Shown in pieces: positions 1 through 12,164 of a stretch of DNA of 48,406 nt. Below the pieces are notes generated by a model. It made no database searches and had not been told where the DNA came from. It saw only the letters and a list, made by a program, of their open reading frames with translations. The DNA is from Magnaporthiopsis rhizophila (taxonomy: Eukaryota > Ascomycota > Sordariomycetes > Magnaporthales > Magnaporthaceae), in assembly GCA_003049465.1 (NCBI GenBank), contig PYSS01000032.1, positions 243,411 through 291,816 on the forward strand. Direction: 5' to 3'. Both the position numbers and the translations under genes were made by a program. Each line of letters starts with the position of its first letter. The first letter of the stretch is position 1.

Positions 1-20
1 GGGGGGGGGGGGGGGGGGGG
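1..20. repeat. Poly-G run at the window edge
   Basis: The window opens with 20 consecutive G. A second long G run with an N is at 6005-6031. Runs like this in a draft assembly often mark the edge of a contig or gap, so the true length is uncertain. Confidence 0.85.
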
Positions 21-538
21 AAATGGCGCGAAAATTGCAATGGAATTAAAAAATGACAAGACGCTTGTTTAGCCGCCGCAGTCGCGCTCGGCATAGCCTT
101 TCAGCTTTCCCCCTCCCCGGAGCCCGTTTCCGATTAGAAACAAGAGGGGTCGCCTGGTGGTAAGATCAGCGTCCCTGTCCGAAACGAGGCCATATCTTCT
201 CCAGGACAGCAGATCGCGCGCCAGCAAAAGAAGTCTGCCGGCACGCGGAACCCAGGATGTTGTGGCTAGGGCTGCCAAAAAGCCTGGTCCCACTGACCGT
301 TCCCTGTTGCCCGCTTTTTTGTCCTTTCTTTATCGTCCAGCAACATCCGTCCGTCCTGCCCGCCCGCCTCCTTCCTCGGCAACCTAGATTTTCAACCGTT
401 ACCGGGCATCCTGATCTGACTTTCGACATATACCGAGCGCCCAGGCTTATCACATCTCTTTACGGTATAGGATGTCGGCCGGGTGGGAATATGGCATGCG
501 GGTCCATCCAAGCCCTCGGTTTCGGCCCCGCAAGTTAT

Positions 539-541
<3 letters not shown>

Positions 542-577
<36 letters not shown>
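542..577. repeat. Poly-T tract (36 T)
   Basis: An uninterrupted run of 36 T in intergenic DNA. It creates false poly-Phe and poly-Lys open frames on the two strands. Confidence 0.95.
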
Positions 578-920
578 CTTGCTCGCCTCCTGCCTGCCTG
601 GCTCTGCCCCGAGCGGGGATTCCCCGGCCTCTGTTGCACTCTCTGTCCCAAGAACAACCTCCCTCAACGATTCAGCCCCGTGCAATCATACACAAGGGTT
701 CAAGTGCGGTGCATTCTCTCCACTCCCACCCTAGAAGATAAAAGCGTGTTTCTGGCGCGATCAACTCACCGTAGCATTCTACTCTCGCTTTTTCTTGGTC
801 ACAGGGCAACTCTATCCTTGGCGGAAAAGGCGGCCAAGAGGACGGGAAGTGCAAAAGTTAAAAATTTTGTCGTTTCAGCTCCTGGACCGTCGGCAGTTCT
901 TGGCGTTCCAACTGGCCCGT

Positions 921-966
921 ATAATAAAAAAAATAAAAAAAATAAAAAGAAAAAAAATAAAAAAAA
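921..966. repeat. A-rich tract of A-runs broken by single T and G
   Basis: About 46 bases of A-runs separated by single T or G, intergenic. It looks like an expanded, imperfect poly-A or (A)nT microsatellite. Confidence 0.85.
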
Positions 967-1905
967 CAGAAGGAAAGGCAGCCACATGCGCAGAACTGTG
1001 TTATCCCTTAATTGATCCGGTATTGCCATGGGGAGCTCGTGGGGGTTGCCCGCCTTGATGGCTGGTGCGTGTCACTGCAGACTGACCGTCCGAACCAGCC
1101 CCCAACCCCTCAACCATTCCTCCCCCTCGGGGCGCGGAATGATGACGCCAAGACGCGGCAAGGGGTGGTGGCCCTCGATACCATTTTCCTTTTCTCTCAG
1201 TGGCGGTCGTGCCAGCTCTACCATCGGGGTGCCCCGAGCGCCCGCTGTGATTGACATGTCCCGCAGCCAGGGGATTCGAAGAAACAAATCCCGAGCGTCA
1301 GTCAGTTCCCACACGCATCGGGCTGGCCCATGCAAAAAGGTTGTCAAAAACACTTCAGATCCCCGCCTCGCCTCCCTCCAGTTCGTGTCATCCCCTTGAA
1401 CGGTCGTCAGCAATAAAACGATCCACCGCGGTGAGTTGCCGAATCCGTATGCCACACTCGACGTGTGTGTGACTTGACTCTGGAGCTCCCCTGACCGTCA
1501 CACAGACTTACAGGGCTCACACCCTCATCCATACATGCATGGCATTGGTGGCCGGCCACCCCTTGGCCTGGTCAAGAGGCGTCCTCAGACAACGAGCGAA
1601 TCAGGCTACTGCCAGACTCGGGATTTGACAGCCTGCCAGTGGGAGGTCATGCTCCCTCGCACGGCCTGCGGTCGACCGCCAGCGCGTCTGTAAATGCTGG
1701 GTATTTTTGTGTGTGCGTATGTTGGTGGTCCCTCGTATGTTGTTCCCTCCTCTCTCCCTTTTGATGCGAGATGCACCTCCTTTTAACCGAGTGCACGTTG
1801 GCACCAGCCAGAGGGCGCATCCTTTTACCTAATCTCACAATCTCGCCATCTGCCGAGACCTTAGCCGACGTTTCCCTGCTTGCCAAAGACACCCGATACG
1901 CCATT

Positions 1906-1922
1906 GGTGTGTCGTGTGTGTG

Positions 1923-1958
<36 letters not shown>
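1906..1958. repeat. (GT)n microsatellite
   Basis: About 53 bases of GT dinucleotides with a few C interruptions (GTC, GCG). Intergenic, and a likely length-polymorphic locus. Confidence 0.95.
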
Positions 1959-1960
<2 letters not shown>

Positions 1961-3930
1961 GCCATGTTATTGCTGAGGTTTGATATATTGGCGCCTGGGC
2001 CCAGCTTTCGACAATTTTGGAAATTACCCGCCTTTTTATCTCGGTGCGATCGGGGGATATGATTCGTCCGAACGGAGTCTACGGCACTACTTTTGCGGCT
2101 TATCCGACCGACGGGACGGCCTAACATGTAACACCGAATAACCTATCCGGGCGCTTCCTTCCAGCCAGCCGGCTGAGTGTTGCACCATCTGGCCATTGGG
2201 TGGGTGGCAGAAGGGGGTGGTTGCCTGGCTGCAACCATAAAGGTTCTTTGTGCCAGGGGTGCTCGGGGTTCGGTTCGAGATGGGTGTCGCATTGAAGAAA
2301 ACTGCCCGCCACGTTGGTGGATTTTCCTGCGGCCGAGGTTTGCCGCGCAGGTCTGCTAGAACGCGTGGCCCGTGTGTCCGGAACGAAGTGCGTAGGTAGC
2401 CAGGCAGGCTTCCCTAGGCGAAAAGAAAATAATACCGGCATGGGCATGCCTGGCTGGCAGCGGATCGGCCAGGCCAGGCCCAAAATTCAACAGCCGAACC
2501 TTGTGCAAGGTCCATCCTGCTGGTCCCATCTGCAGTGGACATCTCGGCTACCTCGAACCACCAATCACCGCCGTCAAGTTTCTTGTATCCGCTTGGAAAC
2601 GTGGATTTCCGTGCTGAAGAATCCGCTCGGCAAGTACGAGGAGGAGCACCTATAAACCCACCTGTAAGGGCCTGATTGGAAGACAAGCCCGGGCAGTTGA
2701 TATCCCACCGTCAGCTCGGCCTCGGACTTGTTCCCCGCTCGAGGCCTAGCTTGGCGGGGATATCGGGGATATCTGATGGTCTTTTTCGGTGACGTTGATG
2801 CATGGTCCCTACTCAGAGCTCCTTGTCTCGGGCCCCAGAAAAAGGAGGCGCGCGGGATTTGAAAAGAGGGAGACGACTCGCTTCGACGAGAGAGGTGGGT
2901 ATGTGGGCACCACCACCTTCGCACTTGCCCGAGCAACTGTAACCAACAGGCAGAGCACTTCCCCAACCATGAATACCCGCGTTTCACAAGCCCGGAATTG
3001 CAAGCATCTTCGGGCGGCCACGTACACCAAAAACCAACTTCACGATGTTGTTTGTAAAACCGCCGAGGTGTTGCCGGCCGTCATCCGATCCAAGTGTGTG
3101 AATAAGCTATGGGCATACGTAAGCCCTGCATCAATTCCGTCAAGCATGATCCATAACCCGTCGCTATAACACCAGACGGTTTTTCTAGAAGCCGCCCCCA
3201 ATGAAAACGGGGGCCCACTTGGTCTCAAGGTATGATCCAGGCGGGCGGCACTTGGAGTGCACTCCCGTGCGCCATCAGATGCCCACCCGTCAGCGAGTCA
3301 ATTTTTTTTTTCTCTGATTATTAATGGACTGGAGCAAAAGGCGGGAAGGTCCTTTTGACGGATTGACAAGTCAACTTTTGTGCACGGGCAAAAGAAAGGG
3401 GGCCCGGACGCTGAAGAGATCGACATCGTCGAGCCCGTTCTGGGTTGAATGTGTCGGGGGAGAGAGGAAGGACTTACACTAGACAGGGACGGTAGCGAGC
3501 GACAACAACCCTGCGCTTCGCTTATTTCTGCTCTTTCAGGGACTGTTACCGATGTTCATGTGGACGGGGGGCCCTAGCAGAGGGGGTCGCAAAGGTCCCG
3601 GAGGCTGCAGTAGCACGTACGGTATTGCCGTAGGGTTATGGGCCAGATCCGACCACGGGTCAGATCACATTCCCGAATGAGTATATCGTAAAGACTTCGA
3701 TTCGACGCCCCCAAGGGTGGACCCCCCGGGCGGCCCCGCATCCAAGGGGGTGACGAAATCAGACAAGATCAGACGAAATGCGAAAACGGGATGGAAAAAA
3801 AAAAAAAACAGTTAGAGCGGCAGATTTTGAAGTTATTCGCAAACTTGCAAGCACCTTCCTTGTTCCCCTTGCCGATCTGATATCCCTCACCATGCCACCG
3901 CCCGACCGGCAAATTTCCTTATACGGAAGG

Positions 3931-3975
3931 TCTTTTATCTTTTTCTTTTTTTTTTTCTTTTTTGTTTTCTTTCTT
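3931..3975. repeat. T-rich tract with C and G interruptions
   Basis: An imperfect T-rich stretch made of T-runs of 3-10 bases broken by C, G or A. Intergenic, and similar to the perfect poly-T tract about 220 bases downstream. Confidence 0.8.
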
Positions 3976-4180
3976 GGTGTACATACTATGCACTTTGTTT
4001 TGCCTTGTTGGCCAGGCCAGACCGACCTGACTAGGGCTTGTCCCGACGTTTTTTTTGACAACGTTGCCGTGCCAAGCCTCTGCCCCGGCGCGGCGTCTTT
4101 GCATGGCCCATGGGGTGGTGCCTCTTGGATCTCTGGTCGGCGACCTCAACCGCGCCGTACCCCGAAGGCGTACCACATCC

Positions 4181-4189
<9 letters not shown>

Positions 4190-4212
<23 letters not shown>

Positions 4213-4213
4213 T
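4190..4213. repeat. Poly-T tract (24 T)
   Basis: A run of 24 T preceded by short T-runs, in intergenic DNA. It is one of the repeated long T tracts of the window. Confidence 0.95.
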
Positions 4214-5496
4214 CTCTCACAGGAGCCCAGCCAATCCCCCTCCACGTTCACTGGACCTAACACAGTAAATGCCGAGCCACAAAACCAGGGGAACACACCG
4301 CAAGGCCCATCGACCTAGGACATGATCTTCAAAGCTGCGGACGGTCCAGAAACGCCGCACTGCACTGCCGTGGCTGCCATGCCGCGCCTCGCTTGCTCTC
4401 CTCGCTCTTAGGGCTGTGGATTTGTGGAAATCAAAATGGGCCACCACCCGACCAGGTGCCTGAAGCTGGATGAGCCGACCAGGATCACCTCCCGCCGCCG
4501 CCGCCGCCGCCCATGGGAACATGCAACTCGGCGATAGCGTTGACAGGCACCCCTTGACGAGCGGCGTCTGAATCGTCGGCCGATCGGTGAATTTCCTCTT
4601 TTGCACAATTTACCAATTCCCTCCACCAGCGGGGATCAAGGAAGGGAGGGAGTACCTAGACGACGGATGAGAAAAGAGGCGATTATTAGCCTGTGGGTGT
4701 GCCTGCGTGCCTGCGTGTTATTTTTAGCTTTCCATGCCCTCGGCACGCACGACACACACGCCCATGATAGCCCTGATATCAATGCCCCGTACTTTTGACG
4801 TGGCGGTCAATTCCTCTCGGCTCGAAAAGCCTGCTTTCCGCCGCTGTGGCCAGGCTAGGTCACGAAGTGGCAAGGGGCGGCCAAGACCGTGAGAGCGTGA
4901 AGAAAGGGGCCTCTGGCTCGGTTCCGGAGACGCCAACAAACGCTCGCATGCAGCATCATCATACGAGATTGCTGCGTGCGGGGCTCCTTTCTCCTTCGTT
5001 TCCTTCTTCCCTTTGCCCGCTCTCCTTCGACGTACAAAAAGACCGGGCTGGGGTGTAAATTCACATGTGAGCGAGCCGACACAACTATCATCACTATCAT
5101 TTATCATCAACAGCAAAGTCCGAGCAACAGCGACTAACAACCAGCCAAGACCAGTGCAGGGTCAAGTTTCCCGATCCCACCGAGTTTGTGCCACACACCC
5201 CCACCCACTTCATGTATGTAGCTGGGGACTTGGCGTATACGCCTAGTGATTATGTGTTACACCAAAGGAATAAACGGCGGAGAAGGGCCGGCCACGCTGC
5301 GGTAAACCCCAACCGGCGAGGTGTCTGCCTGGGCTAGACGTAGGCGGGATGGGATCGTCAAAGCCCCGGTGCGTCAGGTCGGTCGAACTCCCTGGCCGAC
5401 GGGGACAAGTGCCCTTGTAGCGCCGCCGCCCTGTCTCCAAACCGTCTGCCGGATCTAAATCATGTCTGTGTGACCCGGACGACCTGGTTTGTTTTC

Positions 5497-5499
5497 TTT

Positions 5500-5535
<36 letters not shown>
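5497..5535. repeat. Poly-T joined to poly-A (T10 A29)
   Basis: Ten T are followed directly by about 29 A with no spacer. The junction can fold on itself and is also a typical place for an assembly join. Confidence 0.9.
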
Positions 5536-6004
5536 CGCGGTGATAAGGCTGGGGCTGGCGCACTAAACAAGGAACACAAGCCGACGAGCGCATGCGCCAT
5601 CCCGGCAAATAGGGACTACAGCAACATTAGCCTGTTTCCTTGTCCGGACTTCAGCCCGCGAGGAGACCGACCAGGCCGGCGAAAAAAAAGCAGGTTGGAA
5701 AGAAAGAAAACAGCCAGACGGGACCGCGAAAGCCGCGGATGGCGGTAGGTCTGGTCTGTTGGTGCCCAGAGTAGGAAGGCCGTGTGTTGTAATTTCATCT
5801 TTGTGTGATTCATGGGAGCCGCCCACAAGGACCTTCCATGCTAGTATAACGGTGAGACATATTCGTTGTATCCCATCCTCAGTGATAATCTTGGTTGATA
5901 TACCGAGACAGGGTGCCGCAATCAGATCAGCTACCCTCCTGACTCCAACGGCCATCCCGCTCTCGGAACAGAAAATGCATGGGATACTAGCTGTCGCTAT
6001 GTAA

Positions 6005-6031
6005 GGGGGGGGGGGGGGGGGGGGGGGGGGN
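6005..6031. repeat. Poly-G run ending at an N
   Basis: 26 consecutive G end in a single N at 6031. The run length is probably unresolved in the assembly and the N marks a low-quality base or a short gap. Confidence 0.9.
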
Positions 6032-8699
6032 GGCCGACGCATCGCCTTAGACTCCGAATCCCGCTCGGGTGTGCGTAAGCAATAAAAAAGAAAGAAGAAA
6101 AAACACGACGACCCCGGGCCGCACGTTTTGGCCGACACAACGTAGGCAAAGTATCAGGACCGATGGCACGTCACGGTGGCATCGTCCGAGTCGGAATTCG
6201 ACCTGGAATGTACTTTGATACGTTTGGAAAATCAAAGTGTCGACTCGAACACTCGACCAACTGCACAGCGGGCAATACATTCCGGGCGATGTTTAAAATC
6301 GCAGAGCCGTCCCTACGGAGGCCCCCGCAGTCAACCACCCTTTTTTTGGCAAGCGAAAGTGCGGTACATAAGGCCCAGACGTGGGGAGCCTTGACATTAA
6401 GCGGGACCGTTCGGTGTGCTAGATATTGCCTCAGTGCCGTTCAAGCTCCCGGGGCGGAGAGGGGATGCGGAGTTTTAACTCTCTCATAAAACATGGAACC
6501 TAGGTAGTAGCTCTCGGGACTTGGTTCTATACTGCCGCGCCTGATCTTGTGAGATGGCGATGGCAGCGTACATACGTCGGGAGTACGACTCATCTGTCTA
6601 TGCAGAGTTCCCTTATCGCCCTGACGAAGACGGCTTTTTTCACATGAGCTGGATCGGCCTCGCCCCGGCCTTTTCGCTCCTGGCGACGCTACATCACACG
6701 CAGATACCGAAACCCCGCCCTCTAACGGAGCGGATGGACTCCAGTGACCGGCGAGCCGGGTGTGCGGTCGTCACTGTTGCATCCCATATACGACGGCATC
6801 ACGGACACACCGACAGACAGTAACGGCAGCAATCGAATTACAAGCACAATCAAAGGCCCGAGCCCACCGAACTATATGTACGACGTGTTAATATCCGGGC
6901 GGTCGAAGAAAGATTCCTGTATGGGATTGACCTGGGCCTATAAATAGAGGCCCGATGCAACCGCACGGCAGGTTTGGTTGCAGAAGCCGGGAGGCCAGGG
7001 TGGTGGGGAGGACGGCTAGGCAGACATCAATTTGCTATCGACGGCTAGCACGAGTTGGTCCGTCGAAGAGGTTGCAATGAACCAGGGTTTGTGCTACGTG
7101 TGCTCTTCTAGGGGTGGTCATGCAAGGCGGCATGTACCTACACTTCATCTACCGAGCAGTGCGGACGTTCCTGTGGTACCGCATCTGGGTGAAGGACAGG
7201 CCACGCAGGCAGCCCTGCGCCAATAAATCTTGTCTACCTTCCCAAACCGGCCCTGACGTGGTATCCGGCCGTGAACTCGACGTCTCGGCGGGGACCCATA
7301 TCCAACCTGTTGGTGCCAAGTCTGGTTGCTGTGATGCTGAGAGGGGCATAAGAATTGGTAAGACCTGACCAAGTTTGGTCGGTTGTGCATGAGGGTCAAC
7401 GTGGTGCCGGCGCGACGCATCGTCGGGAGACAGCTTGTGATACGTCCAGCAGACGAGGTCAGAAGACAATGAGAAAAAGTGTGTTGGCAATGAATAGACG
7501 TGGGGGCATGCGCGTCCGAGATGGGGCCGATGGATGCGCCGGACCTCGTCGCATGCCTCGCTTCGTGTCCAACGTGCAAATCGAAAGCAGGCGGGCCTTT
7601 TCAGCCAAAAGTCCACAGGCGCAACGATGATCCTGGAGCCGTCCGTGGGGGAGCAGATAGATATGCGACACTGTAATTTTTCCGGGCCATGTTGCAACCT
7701 CCAGGCGAGTCGAGTGCTTGCTGAGAGAGTGGATGTAACAGCACATGACCACCAACGCAGCGCTGCCCATGCCATGCACGGGGTATCCGTCGAGAGGGTC
7801 AGCGTCGGTGTACAGCATCTTTGGTCGACGCCGGCAGGTCTAGGCGGCTTGTCATCCATGGTGCGGTGAGGCAACCCCTTCCGGGGCGTTGTGCCGTGTC
7901 GACCCTCCACAAGTCCGAGGGAGCATCGAAGCCCACCTATCTCATGGAATCTCCATATCAAGGTGATCATCGGAAGGCCAGTTTTGTCGGTGCCGGCCTC
8001 GGCTTGTGCAGCCGAATGTTGTTTGGCGGTGGCAGCCTCCTACGCCCGATTGGGGGAAGAAGAATTTGCCGTTAATTTTCCGTGTTCCGTTGCATCGACG
8101 AATCCAAAGAACCGGACGCGCTTGCCATTCGTCGGCGGCGCTAGGTCCTTCCTTGCGCTGCAACCAACAAAATCTGCAGCAGGCACGACTGTCCCGTAAT
8201 CTTGCCCGGCAGGCCGTGCTTGCCTTTCTTGATGGAGTTTATTTTTGGGGACTCAATTCAATCCGCGGCCTTTTTCTCCGTTCGGTACCAGTGTTCTTTT
8301 CCCAGTCAATAATTGTAGGAACCTTGGTTGGCTAGACAGGTGCTCACTCAGCCCAGCCCGGCCAAATGCTTTTACAATCGCGGACCGATACACGACACCA
8401 GCCGGCCCAGGCCCGAGGCGGTTGCATCCTTCATCTTTCGGCGAAACGGATAAGGGGTGTTGCATCTTTACCATGGCCAATCCTGGTCACGATTCGACAA
8501 GCACCCGCGCGGCTTCGCAGCGTCCTAGCGCCCTGGGGAAAAGGAAGGAGTGCCATCGTGGGATGCCACGAGGGAGCGACAGGCATGTCATTATCCTGGC
8601 TGCCCATCCGATTCTGGCCAATATGGGTCCTCTATTAAGCACGCGGTAATTTCTTTTCTTCTCTTGCCGTCCAGAATGCTGCGGCACCTTTCCATCACT

Positions 8700-8723
8700 A
8701 TCGCCATCGCCATCGCCATCGCC
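8700..8723. repeat. Hexanucleotide (TCGCCA)n repeat
   Basis: Four near-perfect copies of a six-base unit. It is intergenic; open frames across it read as short dipeptide repeats and carry no other coding signal. Confidence 0.9.
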
Positions 8724-10705
8724 TAGCACCGACGCCACCGGCGGAAGCGATTGACGTCGCAGCGCCAACGGGCCAATTTTGTGGGCCGTGCTTCAGGACA
8801 GCCCCCTTATGCTGATCTCGTTTGGGGAAAAGCGTCGTCAAACCTCACCGTCGGTATTGCAACGCTTGACGGATGGAACCCTACAGTGAACGGATATTCT
8901 CGAGGGTGGGCCACCTGGTTTGCCGAGCACCCACACCATCTGCGAGGAGTCAAGAAAGAAAAAAAATAAAATGAAAGAGACTGCCACTTACAGCCATCTC
9001 ACCATTAACCAGCATCCCCCTTGTACCCATGGGTGGAGATCACCAGCTCGAAGTGCCGCGCGCGCCAGCAGGGGTCCCGCCAAGCAGGTTTCTGTTAACT
9101 CTCCATTGCCCGAAATGAGGAAGCCGGCTCGGCGTCGAAGCGACTCTGACACGAAAGGGGACCTGCCGTCACATCATCACATGGCCACATCCGGACGAAG
9201 GATGAAATGCCGTTGGTACAAGTGTCTGTCCGAGTCTGGTGCGTCTCTCCGACACACTAAGCAATGATCCTTGGGTTGGATGTAGGGCTCACTTGTATTG
9301 ATATTTCGATTACTGGGTGCCAATCGAGGTACTGAGCCTTGCAACCCCTGAGCATCGTACCAGCTCCTCCTCTTTTGTAGGTACCTAGGTAGGCACGGTA
9401 CGTACGTGCTCATCCATCACTGCCGGCAGCTGGGATATTTTGCCTTGGTTCTGGCAGGCGTTCCACCATGTCGGCCGACCCTCTGCATACCGCAATGCAG
9501 ATACAGCACATACCATCCCGGCCGGACCCTCCCTCCTTGGTCGCCTCGCTCCTTGCACACCCCCAGGGAAGCAGGCCCTCAGGAGCCGAGGGACGACAGC
9601 GCCTTGCCCGCCCCCCTGAAAGTCCCAAGCAATGTGTGCTCTGGGCCAAGAGGGTGGTGGCCCTGTCAAGGTGGTCCCCCTGGCTGGCAAAAGACGCGGC
9701 CCCGCGCCGCAACTCTCGCGTGTCGGCGTCAGGATTCCCCAAAGCGACCACTTCTGCAACCCTCCCCACCCCGACCGAAACGGAAGCCACATGGCAGTGC
9801 ACATAGCGTGGCATCTGTCAAGTCGACAAGCGACGCATCAGCCGCTTTTGTTTGTTCCTTGCTCGCAATTCAACAGCCCCGCGTGCCCCGTTCTTGCCAA
9901 GTTGCAGGCATCGCGAGCACCTCTTCTCTCTTCCATACCCCTGTTTCTACTACTTGATTTCTTTCGCCTCTCGAAACCGCGCGCCACGCCCGCACGTCCG
10001 TCTATCGACCCTCACCCGGAAGGATTCCTGCCCCTCCTCGTCGACGGCGGTTCCTTTGATCTGATAGGCTATCCCGTCTTGCTGCACGCGGCGACGCCAT
10101 GCAGTGCCATGGTGGCAATGGAGGGATTGACGACACACACGCTACGTAAAATACCTTACCTGGAGAGCCACTCATGTCACACTTGGCGCCGCCCCCCAGA
10201 GGGGCGATGGAGAAGGAAACAGAGCCGGGAAACAATCAAAAGACGTGACGCCCAAAGCATGTATGTACCAAGGTATGTATGTTGCCCAGGCATGGCACAT
10301 TTCCTACCTCGACTCCCGACGCCTCCGACTGCTACGTGCTCTCCGCCTCTCCACTCCGCTCTTTCTCTCGACTCCACATGGATGAGGAGACTTCATTGGC
10401 CAGTTTACGAGAAGTAAGGGCTCGCTTGCCCCGGACGAGCCGTTTCCCCAGCCCCCTGGCTGCGGCTCATTGCAAGTCTGGGCTGCTGGGCAATGGACCG
10501 ACCCCCAAGTTTGGGTGGTGCTTAGGACGCCAAAGGGCCCCTGGAGGGTCAGAACGGCCCCGTCCGTCATCGGTTTTATCCCCTCTCGACCAGCCATCGG
10601 CAGCCGGGGTGTGTAGTGGTGGGCGCTTTGGTGCAAACGAAGAGCGTTTCGAGGCCGTCGCCCCTCCTCCTCCTTGTCCATTTCCCAATCCAGCTTCTGG
10701 CCGGT

Positions 10706-10727
10706 TAGCTAGCTAGCTAGCTAGCTA
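10706..10727. repeat. (TAGC)n self-complementary tetranucleotide repeat
   Basis: Five TAGC copies plus TA. The unit is close to its own reverse complement, so the tract can form a hairpin or cruciform. Intergenic. Confidence 0.9.
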
Positions 10728-11650
10728 TACATAGCGGGATGGGAGTGTGATGGACGCATGCTCCCCTCCGGGGTACCGTTTTGCCGTATTGGCCGTATCT
10801 GTCGGTCGACCACCCCGAGGGACCACGCATACGTATCTTGTCTGAAGGGGTTGCGTTTCGACGTCGAGATTGCAATGAAACCAACCTTGGCTGTAAATGC
10901 CTACTTGGGTGGGTAGATACATGCTGTATGCTGTCTGCGCGTGCTAAATTCCCCCAGCCATCTTGCATGCGCACGGTGTGCCGCCGGGCGCCTACGTGCG
11001 TAACACCCTTTAGCTACCACCATCCCAGGTAGGGTATACAGGGCGACGAAGGATCGATGTACATACATACAACATACAACCTACCTTGCGTACAGCCCTG
11101 CCTGCATGTGCGCTCCTATCCCCGCCCGCCCCGTCGGATAGAAGGGAAGCGTTTCCGGGACTCTGCCAACCTTGTAGCCGCTCCCGTCAAGCCGTCCGAT
11201 GATCTGATTTTTTTTTTCCCTTCTTCTTCTGCGGTCCGAGGGTATGTAGGCAGTTGTTGACGTCGTTTTCTGGCGACCGGTGCCTTCTTTTTGTTCATTT
11301 GCATGTACCCATGTCGTGGCGACGAGCTCGTTGCCCATCTCGTCATAGTCTTATCTCCGCCTTGCCGAACATGCCTCCTCCATAACCTGCCCCTGCCTGC
11401 CTGTCTGCCGCCTCACGAGCCGCGACTCCGAGCAAGAAAACAGGATTTTGATTTTGTTAGAGAGGAGAAGAATGGGAAGGCGTTGCGGCACAGACGCGGC
11501 GGGGTTCGAGACTGGTGCACCACCGTTTCGCTGCGTCTTTCCCTGATGGCTGACGCTGGCCTCCTCGCAATGCCCCCAGTAGGATCGGCTTCATGAGCTG
11601 ATTGGTCCATGGAAGAAAAGTGTCCTTGCTTCTGCTTCTGGCAAATGCGT

Positions 11651-11724
11651 GTATGTATGTATGTATGTATGTATGTATGTATGTATGTATGTGTGTATGT
11701 ATGTATGTATGTGTGTGTGTGTGT
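11651..11724. repeat. (TATG)n microsatellite grading into (TG)n
   Basis: About 74 bases of TATG tetranucleotides, once interrupted by TGTG, that pass into a (TG)n tail. Intergenic, about 440 bases beyond the 3' end of the minus-strand GCP gene at 12165. Confidence 0.95.
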
Positions 11725-12164
11725 CTCGTTTGATGTGCTGTTTTCAGTGTGCCATTGTCATGCCCCAGGAATTCAGGGGTAAACTGCTGGGTGCCTGCGA
11801 ACCTGATAGCTACCGGTGATTTCCGTATTTCCCCGTCGAGCTCGCAACTGCTGTGTTCTCTCTCAAGGCTGAATGCATTTTGGCAGGTTGGTCGTTCGAG
11901 TTTAGACGTTGTATGACACCCCAAGAACTGAGGAAGCGTTCATAAACATCAGTGTAGTCTAGTAGCGCCTCTCCCTGGTGACCAAGGGTCTCAATAAGCT
12001 GCGAACAAAAAGAAAGGACAATAGCTCATCAAAATCTGTCCATGAGGTACAAAAACAAGGCTATATATATGTGCGGTTGCATCGGAACAAAAGATGACCG
12101 TACACAAGAAACAAAGAAAAATAAATAATAGACAACAAGAGCCTCGGGCAGTCCTGGCACCAAA

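Larger units (their letters stand above)
1..12164. other. Gene-poor left arm, no supported gene
   Basis: I see no convincing gene in these 12 kb on either strand. Open frames are short, overlap on several strands, and give low-complexity or Arg/Pro/Ser-rich translations without recognisable domains. The longest ones run through poly-T (poly-Phe or poly-Lys) or simple repeats. The stretch holds many homopolymers and microsatellites, listed separately, and one isolated TATA-like box at 6939-6947. I could not recognise transposon proteins, long terminal repeats or terminal inverted repeats. Non-coding transcripts or a multi-intron gene with very short exons cannot be excluded by eye. Confidence 0.6.

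Noticed and set aside
257..1015. 252-codon plus-strand open frame with poly-Phe and poly-Lys
   Set aside because: It owes its length to the poly-T and A-rich tracts and has no domain or coding character.
7149..7970. 273-codon minus-strand open frame in the left arm
   Set aside because: No signal peptide, domain or repeat, several overlapping frames of similar size on the other strand, and an alternative start codon only.
9406..10417. Overlapping 183- and 261-codon plus-strand open frames
   Set aside because: Pro/Arg/Ser-rich translation from C-rich DNA; no motif. A C-rich leader of an unknown transcript is possible but unproven.
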